64,000 nucleotides of DNA, taken from Lachnospiraceae bacterium (GTDB lineage: Bacteria > Bacillota > Clostridia > Lachnospirales > Lachnospiraceae). Each line of letters starts with the position of its first letter. Position 1 is the stretch's first letter. Position numbers and translations under genes: made by a program. Below are positions 56,203-64,000 of this stretch, in pieces. The stretch covers positions 38,779 through 102,778 of the forward strand of contig QXWO01000014.1 of the NCBI GenBank assembly GCA_009911035.1, read 5' to 3'. The notes under the pieces were generated by a model. That model did no database searches and had not been told where the DNA came from. It saw only the letters and a list, made by a program, of their open reading frames with translations.

Positions 56203-57054
56203 TTATGCTTTTTCAACTATAGAAAATGAAGTTCCCTTTAAAAAGTTTTCAATAAATCCTTTCAGACTTTCCGGCGGCTGGTATGCCTTGCAAAAAGAAA
56301 ACTGCTGGGATAAACCGTCAATTTCCTCCATAGCCTCCTTTACGTCCAGCATCCTCTGCCTGGATATTGGCGCTGCTGCGGCAAAGCAGGTCTGTGCGGG
56401 ATTGATCCGGTGATTCTGGATTGCATAATTAATCCTGTCAGCACAATGGCATGTCCCATCCCCATATTCTCCACAGTATTCTTTCAAAAAATTTGCCATC
56501 TTTTTACGGACTCTCGACAGACGCTGGCGGTACGCCTCCGGTGTAATTCCTAATATGTCCCCGGCGATCCGGCTGTCCACCTTAAACATCGTTCCCAGGA
56601 TAAAGATACAACGGCTTTCCGTGTCCAGACACTGCAGCATCACATTGGTGCAGGACAGCTTCAGTTCTTCTGCCAGAATGGCCCGCTCTACATTCTGTGT
56701 CAAATCCGGTACATCATCTGTCTTTGCATTTCTGATGTCATCCCCATAATACTCAAAACTTAACGGGAACTTCGCAAACATATGCTTTTTGTAATCTTTT
56801 AAATGGTTGACTGCAATGCGGAATACCCATGTGGAAAAAGCACTGTCTCCCTTAAAAGACGACAGGTGGGTGATCACCTTCAGCAATATGTCCTGGGATG
56901 CGTCTTCCGCGTCCGGGAATGTCCCCAGCATTCTTAAGGAAAGGTTAAACACCAAATCCTGTACACTAAGGATAACCGTTTCAAGAGACTGCTTGTCCCC
57001 TGCTGTGGCTTTCTCAACGAGAGCCAGTAATTCTTCATTTGTTGATTTCTCCAT
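56203..57054 (-). CDS. ECF-type sigma factor with Cys-rich C-terminal extension
   Basis: A 283-aa sigma-70 family protein. Region 2 spans about 25-95 (GTFPDAEDASQDILLKVITH, TWVFRIAVNHLKDYKKH). Region 4 spans about 130-190 (GTMFKVDSRIAGDILGITPE, RQRLSRVRKKMANFLKEYCG). An unusual extension of about 90 residues follows, with Cys in CGEYGDGTCHCADRIN and TCFAAAAPIS, plus helical sequence. Such tails can bind zinc or replace an anti-sigma factor as an internal regulator (inference). No anti-sigma gene is adjacent. Target promoters unknown. Confidence 0.88.
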   Translation of the reverse strand: MEKSTNEELLALVEKATAGDKQSLETVILSVQDLVFNLSLRMLGTFPDAEDASQDILLKVITHLSSFKGDSAFSTWVFRIAVNHLKDYKKHMFAKFPLSFEYYGDDIRNAKTDDVPDLTQNVERAILAEELKLSCTNVMLQCLDTESRCIFILGTMFKVDSRIAGDILGITPEAYRQRLSRVRKKMANFLKEYCGEYGDGTCHCADRINYAIQNHRINPAQTCFAAAAPISRQRMLDVKEAMEEIDGLSQQFSFCKAYQPPESLKGFIENFLKGTSFSIVEKA

Positions 57055-57202
57055 GTTTTACCTCATTTCTGCGCTGCTTTAACAGACTGGTTTCTACTAC
57101 TATAACCCATTTCAGGTAATTGGCCAAAAAGGATTATATAATATTAGACTATCAAATTGGGTGTTTGTGACACAAATGAAAAATTTTTTATATTTTTCAA
57201 AA

Positions 57203-57232
57203 AAGACCGGGAAACCGAAGTCTCCCAGTCTT
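57203..57232 (-). terminator. Terminator of the 57.3-kb chemoreceptor gene
   Basis: The 10-bp stem AAGACCGGGA/TCCCAGTCTT has one non-pairing position and a 10-nt loop. The minus strand continues into TTTTTTG. It lies about 34 nt after the gene's stop. Confidence 0.75.
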
Positions 57233-57265
57233 ATTATTGATATGTATGCAGAGATATCTTATCTC

Positions 57266-58945
57266 CTATCTGCGGCCTTTGATCTTGAATGAACCCATCA
57301 GACTCTTAAGCAGTCCAGCCTGTGAAGACAGCTCCTCGCTGGCGGCTGCACATTCTTCGCTTGTAGCAGAATTTGTCTCCACAACTGCCGAAATCTGTTC
57401 GATTCCCTCGTTGACCTGAGCAATTGCCGCCGTCTGTCCTTCTACTTCCTCTACCAGAACAGTCATCCTACTGGTCACGTTCCCTGCGTAATAACCCGTC
57501 TTTTCCAGAGCCTCCGTCACCCTGCTCATTGCATCGCTTCCTTCATTGACAGCGACGATGGAACTTTCAATCAGTTCTTTGGTTGCTTTGGCTGCTTCAT
57601 CCGATTTGGCTGCTAAGTTCCGCACCTCCTCAGCTACCACTGCAAAGCCCTTGCCTGCACTGCCTGCCCGTGCAGCCTCAACAGCAGCATTCAGGGCAAG
57701 GATATTGATCTGGAAAGCAATATTTTCAATCGTTGCAATAATCGTATTGATTTCCCTTGAAGTGTCGGAAATATTCTCCATAGCCACATTCAGTTCCTTG
57801 ACACAATCTATGCTGACACCAAGCTGGGCGCCTGCCTGATTGACGAACCCGCCTGCTTCCGTGGCAGTCGCAAATGTCTGCTGTGCACTCTCTGCAATGT
57901 TTGCAACAGTGGCAGAAATCTCCTGAACAGAGCTGGCCTGGTCTGTTGCGCCCTGTGCCAGAACCTGTGCACTGCTGGCTACCTGGTCTGCGCCAAGGGA
58001 AATCTGGCCTGCACTTGCCGCGATCTGCCCCATTGCATTATTCAGTTCTGTATGAATTCTGTCTAAAGATTCCCTGATGGACTGGAAATCCCCCCTATAA
58101 TCCGCTTTAGCTTCCAGTGTCAGATTTCCTTCGGCAATGGAACCCAGTACATTGGTGATCTCACCAATATAATGCCGCAGGTTGGAGGTAGTCTCCTCAA
58201 ATATTTGACCCAGCAAGCCAATTTCATTCTTTGAACAGACACCGACCTGTATTTCTTCTCCGCTGGTCAGCCCCAAGTCACCATTCCCCAGCCGCATAGC
58301 CACTTTGGTGATCTTGCCCAGAGGCGTGGAAATCCGCATGCTCAGATACAGTGACATGAGAATGGCACAAATCACGATGACAACAGCACTCACAATAGTA
58401 GCCAGTTTTATAATGTGGTCTGTCTCCTCCTCTGCTGCTTCCCTTGATATTCCGGCAAAAATCAGTCCGTTTACCTGTCCGTCAGCCCCCTTGGTAGGCA
58501 CGTAAGAACACAGATAATCTTCTCCCAGTATGGTTGCCTCTCCTACATAATCCTGCCCCTGCTCAAGTACAATCTTTTTTAAATTATCAGGCAGTTTGGT
58601 GCCTACTACCCTCTCACCATTCTGAATCACTGTACTGTAAGCGCGGGTATCTCCGTCAAAAATGGTAAATTCACACCCCATACGGCTCTTTAACCCGTCC
58701 AGAATCTGGTTCAAGTCCTCACCGCCGGATACCCGGCTAAGCTCATAGGCCAGTGCATTGGTTCCGTTGGTGCAGCGGTCCTCCTGCATTGATGTTACCA
58801 GCGAATTAAACATGTTGATACAAATGACCATTGCCAGCACGACAGAAACCGCCTGCATGACTATAACAACCAGCCCTATCCTCCTTGCAATATGTTGATA
58901 CTTCCTGCTCTTTCCCTCTTTGGGCATCTGAACTCTCTCCATCAT
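57266..58945 (-). CDS. Methyl-accepting chemotaxis protein with single Cache sensor
   Basis: A 559-aa chemoreceptor. The first membrane helix is about 22-48; the periplasmic Cache-like domain (about 50-180) includes [20 protein letters not shown] and [20 protein letters not shown]; the second helix is about 182-205. HAMP and the signalling hairpin follow, with the tip [25 protein letters not shown] 58945 has CGGAGG 5 nt upstream; the longer frame is not favoured. It is an orphan receptor like that at 43.4 kb. Ligand unknown. Confidence 0.94.
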   Translation of the reverse strand: MMERVQMPKEGKSRKYQHIARRIGLVVIVMQAVSVVLAMVICINMFNSLVTSMQEDRCTNGTNALAYELSRVSGGEDLNQILDGLKSRMGCEFTIFDGDTRAYSTVIQNGERVVGTKLPDNLKKIVLEQGQDYVGEATILGEDYLCSYVPTKGADGQVNGLIFAGISREAAEEETDHIIKLATIVSAVVIVICAILMSLYLSMRISTPLGKITKVAMRLGNGDLGLTSGEEIQVGVCSKNEIGLLGQIFEETTSNLRHYIGEITNVLGSIAEGNLTLEAKADYRGDFQSIRESLDRIHTELNNAMGQIAASAGQISLGADQVASSAQVLAQGATDQASSVQEISATVANIAESAQQTFATATEAGGFVNQAGAQLGVSIDCVKELNVAMENISDTSREINTIIATIENIAFQINILALNAAVEAARAGSAGKGFAVVAEEVRNLAAKSDEAAKATKELIESSIVAVNEGSDAMSRVTEALEKTGYYAGNVTSRMTVLVEEVEGQTAAIAQVNEGIEQISAVVETNSATSEECAAASEELSSQAGLLKSLMGSFKIKGRR

Positions 58946-59141
58946 TAGTTCCTCCGCATTAAAAATAATAATTTTGATGACAGACACTTCATCTATTATA
59001 TCATAATATAACATAAAGCAGAGACTTTTGGAAACTCATTTTTGCATTATAAATTATTAAATTTTTCCATCCCCGCCAAAAGGTGTCGCCACGCCGCAGA
59101 TCACGCCGAAACATGCTGCCTCTAAAATAAATCAAGCCTTT

Positions 59142-62100
59142 TTAAATAAAATCAAACAAACTCATCTGGACTGTCTTTACTGCCTGTACATCATCTTCTT
59201 TCTCCGCCTGCTCCCACCGGATGCATCCCGCCGGGATTTCCTTAAGAAATAATGAAGCTTCCCTGCCATGAATCAGAATCAGTTCCTCCATTGCCCGGGT
59301 CATCCCCACGTAGCACAGACGCCTCTCTTCTTCCATATCTGCTTTATTACCGCCGAATTCCAAAGGGAAGCTTCCCTTATCCATACCGTAAAGAAAGACC
59401 ACTGGAAATTCCAGTCCTTTTGCCCCATGAAGGGTCATCAGTGTCACTGCATCAGAGGTGAACCTTCTGCCCCCATTCCGTCTAACGTCCCCGTCTTCGC
59501 CAAAGGTAAGGGTATGCAGAAAAGCTTCCATGGTGGGATAAAGAACTGACATATCTGTCAATTTCTTTATAGCCTCCCTATTTTCAAAGGAAAACTCCCC
59601 GGACCACTCCTCCAAAAGCTTCATGGGACGTGTCTTCTTGATCTTTTTCCGGTACTTTTCAGAAAGATGTGAAAGCCGCTCCTTTGGCGCATCTCCAAGC
59701 AAAGGATTCAGCAGCCTCCGGCACAGTTCTTCTGCCGCATTCTCCTGTGGATACAAAGCCTGACGGAAAAAATATAGTGTTGCCCGCACCTCCCGCTCTG
59801 TCATAAAGTCATCCCGTCCGGCCACCAGATAGGGAATCCCTTCTTGTCTTAAGCACTTTTCCAGCAGAGCCGCCTGCCTGTGGGTCCTGTAAAACACAGC
59901 AATATCCGAAAATCCTCTGGCAGGGCGTTCCTGGCCGGCTCCATTTTCATCCGTGTCCAGCATGTCAATGCCGCCAATCTGCCGGGTAATTTCCTTTGCC
60001 ACAAAGACTGCTTCCCCCCATCCGTCTTCTGCCGCCACGATCCGCACGGGAACACCGCCTTTGCGTCTGGCCTCCATTCTGCGCTCTCCCCCTTCATTGT
60101 GGGAAATCACCTCAAGAGCCGCCTGTAGAATATCCGGCCCGGAGCGGTAGTTCTCATTGAGACACACCGACGCAAAGTCTGGATACTCCCGGGACAGGCT
60201 GGAAAACACGCCTGGGTCGCATCCCCGGAAACCGTAGATGGACTGGTCCGGATCCCCTATCACAAACAGTTCCCTTCCGCCTTTTCCCCATTCCATTACC
60301 AGCCGGTACTGGAGAGGATTTATGTCCTGGAATTCATCGATAAGAAGATAAGAAAAACGTCTCCTCTCCGCTGCATCCTCCGGCAAATTTTCCAGTACTT
60401 TCAATGTTTCCAGAAGAAGGTCATCGTAGTCCATCGCCCCCGCTTCCCGAAGCTGCTTCTGGTAAAAATCATATACGCGCCTGTTTTTCTCATCAGCCTG
60501 CGTGAGACCGTTCTTTATTTTGGAAAGCTCCCGCAAAAAACGGCCGGGTGAATCTTTCTTCTCAAATTCCCGCAGCGCTTTTTCCGCAAATTCAATCTGT
60601 AGCCCTTCATCTGCTACCATGAAGATACATCCGGCTTTCTGCAGGAGACGGCTGCATATGGCATGGAATGTTCCAATCCACAGCCCTGTCCCTTCTGCCG
60701 CATTCTTTTGTACGTTCCTTCCCTGTTTTTGTCCTGCATCTGCGCCGCCCATTCTGGCCCGCATTTCCTCTGCCGCCTTGTTGGTAAAGGTCACTGCTGT
60801 AATCTCTTCCGGGGAAACCTGCCGTTTTTCAAGAAGATGGTGCAGTCTGGCAATCAATGTTTTTGTCTTTCCCGCACCCGGTCCGGCAATAACTGCCACT
60901 GCGCGGCCCCTCTGCTCCACCGCCACCTGCTGTTGTTCATTCAGACTCCCGGTATCCGGCCTGTCCTTTGCCTGACGGCTGCTTTCTGTCTGCTGTACGG
61001 CCTTCTCCTGCCGGGTGTCTTTCATCCATTGAACAGCTTCCGTCTGCCGCCCGTTCTCCCCCGGTTTGCTGGTTCCCGCAGTATCATCCCGAAAAATCGC
61101 TTCCCCGGATAGCTCCTTTGGCCTATGCTCCCTTTCCAGTTTCCGTAGCTCTTCTGCTGTAAAAAAAGACATCTGCCCTTCCAGATTGCTGATATCTTCA
61201 GGGCTTAACAGGCTGATTTTCCCGTACTCCCCGTCAAATCCCGGCTTCCTCTCCACCTGTCCCTGGCGCAGTCTGCCGATTCCCTCTGCAATCAGGGTTC
61301 CCGCCTCTTTCCGAATATCCTCTACCGGAATCTCCCGCAGAATGGCAAACTCCGGCCCCAACGTCTTTAGCATATGCTCATATTTTTCCACCGCCTTTTT
61401 ACCTGCCGGTGAGATTCCCATAGACGCACCTATCACTTCCAAAAGCGGCACAAGGCTTTCAAAAGGGCGCCCCTCTGACAGGATAAATCCTTCTTCCCGG
61501 TCTGCAAGCTGTTCCACACGGTTTAGCACGCCAATCGTTATTTTTTTCCCGCACACCGGACACTTATTCCCATATTTTTCCGTCTCCTGGGGACTAATGC
61601 ATAACCCGCACTTCCTGTGCCCGTCAAAATGATATTTCCCCTCTTCCGGGAAAAATTCAATGGTTCCGGCAAGCCCTTTTCCTTCCTGAACGGCTCTGGC
61701 TATTCCCTCATAGGATAATTCCATGTCAAACAGGTTCGCCTCCCTTCCCAGCTTAGCCGGGGAATGGGCATCTGAATTAGAAAGCAGGCAGAAACGGTCC
61801 AGGGTGCCCACACGCCAGTTCATTGGCGGGTCAGAAGAAAGCCCTGTCTCCAGAGCATGGATATGGGGTGTCAGATCCTCAAAGCACTCCTCAATTGTGT
61901 CAAACCCTGAAAAGGCACCAAACAGGGAAAAGTGAGGTGTCCAGATATGGGCAGGCACATAAATCCCGCCAGGGCTGGTTTCCAGCATTATTTCCAGCAA
62001 ATCCCGACACGGAATCCCCAGAATGGGACGGCCGTCTGAATGAATATTACCAATCAGCTCCAGCCGTCTTGCCAGCGCCTCCGCTGCATCCATCCCCGGC

Positions 62101-62435
62101 AAAATAAGAAGGCTGTGCACCTTTCTCACCCGCTCCCCCTTTTTATAAATGGAGCTGATTTCTCCGGTCATCACGAAACGGGGACGCTTATCTGGCACGC
62201 CGCTTTCCTCGATCCGGTATTCCTTTTTCAGAACATACAGACCGTCCTCAGCCGGTTCCAGCTTTTCTGCCAGTTCTATCCGCCATGCCGGATGGGTGAA
62301 GTCTCCTGTCCCGACAATATCAATTCCCTTCTTTCTCGCCCATAAATCCAAGTATTCCGGCGTACAATCCCTGCTGGTGGCCCGGGAATATCTGGAGTGG
62401 ATATGTAAATCTCCTATATACATTTTTCCTCGCAT
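59142..62435 (-). CDS. Fusion of endonuclease Q-like PHP nuclease and UvrD/Rep helicase
   Basis: A single 1097-aa protein. Residues 1-240 are a PHP nuclease of the EndoQ/TIGR00375 type: GDLHIHSRYSRA (8-19), GTGDFTHP (42-49), MTGEISSIYKKG (89-100) and LSNSDAHSPAKLGRE (218-232). A zinc ribbon follows (Cys276, Cys279, Cys292, Cys295), then a helical domain to about 425 ending with a clamp-like motif QMSFF (421-425). A disordered linker (about 430-497) leads to a helicase: Walker A AGPGAGKTKT (517-526), DEFQD (700-704), GDPDQSIYGF and the GAKGLEFPVVF and VGMTRA boxes. The C terminus is QMSLFDFI. EndoQ nicks at deaminated bases, so the fusion suggests coupled incision and unwinding. The start is ATG 62435, ten bases before the upstream boundary. 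No frameshift was seen. Confidence 0.9.
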   Translation of the reverse strand: MRGKMYIGDLHIHSRYSRATSRDCTPEYLDLWARKKGIDIVGTGDFTHPAWRIELAEKLEPAEDGLYVLKKEYRIEESGVPDKRPRFVMTGEISSIYKKGERVRKVHSLLILPGMDAAEALARRLELIGNIHSDGRPILGIPCRDLLEIMLETSPGGIYVPAHIWTPHFSLFGAFSGFDTIEECFEDLTPHIHALETGLSSDPPMNWRVGTLDRFCLLSNSDAHSPAKLGREANLFDMELSYEGIARAVQEGKGLAGTIEFFPEEGKYHFDGHRKCGLCISPQETEKYGNKCPVCGKKITIGVLNRVEQLADREEGFILSEGRPFESLVPLLEVIGASMGISPAGKKAVEKYEHMLKTLGPEFAILREIPVEDIRKEAGTLIAEGIGRLRQGQVERKPGFDGEYGKISLLSPEDISNLEGQMSFFTAEELRKLEREHRPKELSGEAIFRDDTAGTSKPGENGRQTEAVQWMKDTRQEKAVQQTESSRQAKDRPDTGSLNEQQQVAVEQRGRAVAVIAGPGAGKTKTLIARLHHLLEKRQVSPEEITAVTFTNKAAEEMRARMGGADAGQKQGRNVQKNAAEGTGLWIGTFHAICSRLLQKAGCIFMVADEGLQIEFAEKALREFEKKDSPGRFLRELSKIKNGLTQADEKNRRVYDFYQKQLREAGAMDYDDLLLETLKVLENLPEDAAERRRFSYLLIDEFQDINPLQYRLVMEWGKGGRELFVIGDPDQSIYGFRGCDPGVFSSLSREYPDFASVCLNENYRSGPDILQAALEVISHNEGGERRMEARRKGGVPVRIVAAEDGWGEAVFVAKEITRQIGGIDMLDTDENGAGQERPARGFSDIAVFYRTHRQAALLEKCLRQEGIPYLVAGRDDFMTEREVRATLYFFRQALYPQENAAEELCRRLLNPLLGDAPKERLSHLSEKYRKKIKKTRPMKLLEEWSGEFSFENREAIKKLTDMSVLYPTMEAFLHTLTFGEDGDVRRNGGRRFTSDAVTLMTLHGAKGLEFPVVFLYGMDKGSFPLEFGGNKADMEEERRLCYVGMTRAMEELILIHGREASLFLKEIPAGCIRWEQAEKEDDVQAVKTVQMSLFDFI

Positions 62436-62850
62436 TCTGCCGCCTGGGGCGGCACTTCATCCATAAAACCTTCTACGTCCGTTTAAGTACACTCATAGAA
62501 TAAAAACTCCTGTTCCCCGAAAAAATAAGTGCCGCTGTCTCCTTCGGCCTGCATTCCGTATTCCAATGTTTTTGTTTTAAATCAGAATCTTGTTATTTAC
62601 AGTATGTATTATTACCCTATATAAGTCAATCATTGAACCAAAAGTGCCAGCGTATGTTTAAAAAATCATTCTCTCAAACACACTCTCTGCTCTTATAGTA
62701 CATTTTTCTGTTTATATCAATTTGCGTGTTACATATTTGCAAATTGTATGTTACTATATGATTAAAAACTTACCAATGACTGTTTGAAAACCACTGCGAT
62801 GCTAAAACAAACGCCGATGCGAATCGTCTTAAATGAGAAGGAGAATAAAC
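62436..62850. other. Intergenic region with inverted repeat arms
   Basis: This 415-nt region is AT-rich. It contains GTATGTTT (62652-62659) facing AAACACAC (62676-62683), another TGTTTGAAAA (62781-62790), and a weak dispersed-repeat remnant AAACAAACGCC. No gene is recognisable. The Uma2 ribosome site AGGAGA lies at its right end. Confidence 0.45.
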
Positions 62851-63393
62851 ATGGCATTACACCAAGAAAGGGTTTTTACAATAGAAGACATCTACGCACT
62901 GCCGGATGGTCAGAGAGCAGAATTGATTGACGGCAAACTCTATATGATGGCTCCGCCTGTTCGCATCCATCAGAAACTAGTTTCACAATTTACTAAAGTT
63001 ATTGGCAGCTATATTGACCAAAATCATGGAGGCTGTGAAGTATACCCTGCCCCATTTGCTGTATTTTTAAATGAAGATAATTGGAATTATGTAGAGCCGG
63101 ACCTTTCCATTATATGTGATAAAAGCAAGTTGACAGAAAAAGGCTGTAATGGTGCCCCGGACTGGATAATCGAAATTGTCTCACCATCTACCCAGCAGGT
63201 TGACTATGGCATCAAGCTCTTTAAATACCGCACTGCAGGCGTACGGGAATACTGGATTGTAAATCCCAAAACAAACATTATAAATGTTTTTGATTTTGAA
63301 TGCGAGCAGGCATCCGGCCAGTATCGATTTGACGAAACCATTCCTGTCTGCATCTATGATACCTTAAGTGTTAGAATCTCAGATTTGCTTTAA
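62851..63393 (+). CDS. Uma2-family (DUF820) protein
   Basis: A 180-aa PD-(D/E)XK-fold protein. The core shows GQRAELIDGKLYMMAPPVRI, VEPDLSIICDKSKLTEKGCN, WIIEIVSPSTQQVDYGIKLF and KYRTAGVREYWIVNPKT, matching the Uma2 endonuclease fold (Glu/Asp/Glu positions present). Uma2 proteins are often solitary and mobile-linked; activity is unproven. ATG 62851 with AGGAGA 6 nt upstream. It is surrounded by repeats and tRNA genes, so lateral acquisition is possible. Confidence 0.88.
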   Translation: MALHQERVFTIEDIYALPDGQRAELIDGKLYMMAPPVRIHQKLVSQFTKVIGSYIDQNHGGCEVYPAPFAVFLNEDNWNYVEPDLSIICDKSKLTEKGCNGAPDWIIEIVSPSTQQVDYGIKLFKYRTAGVREYWIVNPKTNIINVFDFECEQASGQYRFDETIPVCIYDTLSVRISDLL

Positions 63394-63397
63394 AAGA

Positions 63398-63434
63398 AAC
63401 AACGGATAGAACGCTTCGCGGACTATCCGTTGTT
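63398..63434 (+). terminator. Terminator of the Uma2 gene
   Basis: A perfect 12-bp stem AACAACGGATAG/CTATCCGTTGTT has a 13-nt loop. The plus strand continues AAAAATACC, so it may be only a processing hairpin. Confidence 0.6.
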
Positions 63435-63495
63435 AAAAATACCGCTCGGCTTCATGAGCCAGCAGAAAGCAATTCTCAAATACATTCTAATACCA

Positions 63496-63607
63496 ACAAA
63501 CGCTGCCACGCTCCGCGAGACAGCTTATTGTAAAAAACGATGCCACGCTTTGCGAGACAGCTTATTGTAAAAAACGATGCCACGCTTTGCGAGACAGCTT
63601 ATTGTAA
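63496..63607 (+). repeat. Dispersed palindromic repeat, three tandem copies E1-E3
   Basis: Three head-to-tail units (63496-63532, 63535-63570, 63572-63607) recur with a 37-nt period, each with core CCACGCT..GCGAGACAGC and end TTATTGTAA. There are no spacers. They lie between the Uma2 gene and the tRNA-Cys terminator. Confidence 0.9.
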
Positions 63608-63611
63608 AAAA

Positions 63612-63638
63612 GGAAACGCTGTACAATCCAACGTTTCC
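63612..63638 (-). terminator. Terminator of the tRNA cluster
   Basis: The 7-bp stem GGAAACG/CGTTTCC is followed on the minus strand by TTTTTT. It starts 12 nt beyond the 3' end of tRNA-Cys. Confidence 0.8.
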
Positions 63639-63649
63639 TCTGGAATTAG

Positions 63650-63721
63650 AGGCGCAGACCGGATTTGAACCGGTGCGTACTGGTGTTGCAGACCATTGCC
63701 TTACCACTTGGCTACTGCGCC
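63650..63721 (-). tRNA. tRNA-Cys (GCA)
   Basis: The 72-nt cloverleaf has acceptor GGCGCAG/CTGCGCC, anticodon loop CTGCAAC (anticodon GCA), T-loop GGTTCAAATCC and discriminator U. No CCA is encoded. It is third of three minus-strand tRNAs and followed by a terminator. Confidence 0.93.
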
Positions 63722-63783
63722 ATACTCATATTATAACAAATCAACAGACCACAGTCAACCGTACTATCTGTAATCTATCGCAA

Positions 63784-63855
63784 TGACTCCGACGGGAATC
63801 GAACCCGTGTTACCGCCGTGAAAGGGCGATGTCTTAACCGCTTGACCACGGAGCC
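63784..63855 (-). tRNA. tRNA-Glu (TTC)
   Basis: The 72-nt cloverleaf has acceptor GGCTCCG/CGGAGTC (one G-U), anticodon loop CTTTCAC (anticodon UUC), T-loop GGTTCGATTCC and discriminator A. No CCA is encoded. Confidence 0.93.
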
Positions 63856-63925
63856 TTACTTTAACTCAATAAGCTGACACATAAAACGTGACAGCAAATG
63901 ATTATCAAAACATATACCTAATTAA

Positions 63926-63997
63926 CTCCCCGAGTAGGGCTCGAACCTACAACAACTCGGTTAACAGCCGAGTGCTCTACCATTGAGCTATCGAGGA
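63926..63997 (-). tRNA. tRNA-Asn (GTT)
   Basis: The 72-nt cloverleaf has acceptor TCCTCGA/TCGGGGA, anticodon loop CTGTTAA (anticodon GUU), T-loop GGTTCGAGCCC and discriminator G. No CCA is encoded. The 5' end lies 3 nt from the window edge. Confidence 0.92.
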
Positions 63998-64000
63998 TCA

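Noticed and set aside
63496-63607. Possible CRISPR array
   Set aside because: The three units are contiguous with a 37-nt period and have no unique spacers or cas genes nearby; they belong to the dispersed repeat family.

Overview
The window reads as chromosomal DNA of an anaerobic, spore-forming gut Clostridium, most likely a Lachnospiraceae member. This rests on gene content: a gdpP-rplI-dnaB cluster, an rpsF-ssb-rpsR operon, a CwlD-type cortex amidase, a SleB-type hydrolase, MecA, pyruvate formate-lyase with a clostridial 2[4Fe-4S] ferredoxin, BceRS/BceAB, and small proteins typical of the family. No phage, CRISPR array or transposase is visible. Most genes lie on the minus strand and the sequence reads as one intact chromosomal segment.

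Layout. 1-1.5 kb: a DUF58 gene (cut by the edge) behind a MoxR ATPase. 1.7-9.2 kb: a complete F-type ATP synthase operon (atpZ-I-B-E-F-H-A-G-D-C) with a good promoter and a terminator; its c subunit carries the Na+-binding ligand set. 9.4-15.8 kb: DUF402 protein, SleB-like hydrolase, RpiB, threonylcarbamoyl-AMP synthase, CwlD-like amidase, GH18 hydrolase. 16.4-20.2 kb: MecA, a two-PepSY lipoprotein, an NhaC-type antiporter, DUF1858 protein. 20.4-25.5 kb: a glycyl-radical module in which pyruvate formate-lyase is split. A 679-aa catalytic chain has no glycine domain, a separate 80-aa protein carries it, and a 67-aa Cys-containing protein resembling the start of that domain lies between them. 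PflA and ferredoxin follow after an XRE/DUF2975 pair on the other strand. 25.5-30.5 kb: MerR-like regulator, DnaB, L9, GdpP. 30.6-35.2 kb: ABC-2 exporter and a membrane-anchored protein of unknown role. 35.4-38.4 kb: rpsF-ssb-rpsR, DUF951, sirtuin, YdcF. 38.5-43.2 kb: BceRS/BceAB peptide-resistance module. 43.4-48.3 kb: chemoreceptor, an unknown protein, and a secreted protein gene interrupted by one in-frame TAG. 48.7-55.3 kb: AraC regulator with a GH13 glucosidase, Fe-S aldo-keto reductase, phosphoesterase, YjbR protein, a wrecked HTH-WYL regulator, a FlxA-like protein. 55.5-62.4 kb: DUF2461, an ECF sigma factor with a Cys-rich tail, a second chemoreceptor, and a 1097-aa fusion of an endonuclease Q-like PHP nuclease with a UvrD-type helicase. 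62.8-64 kb: Uma2 protein and tRNA-Asn, -Glu and -Cys.

The most notable items are the three-part split pyruvate formate-lyase; the EndoQ-UvrD fusion, with a candidate sliding-clamp motif at the end of each half; a roughly 37-nt palindromic repeat dispersed through intergenic regions, sometimes in tandem, that flanks the XRE/DUF2975 pair in inverted orientation; and a 126-bp element with terminal inverted repeats. All functional statements are inferred from sequence reading alone; no database search was run.
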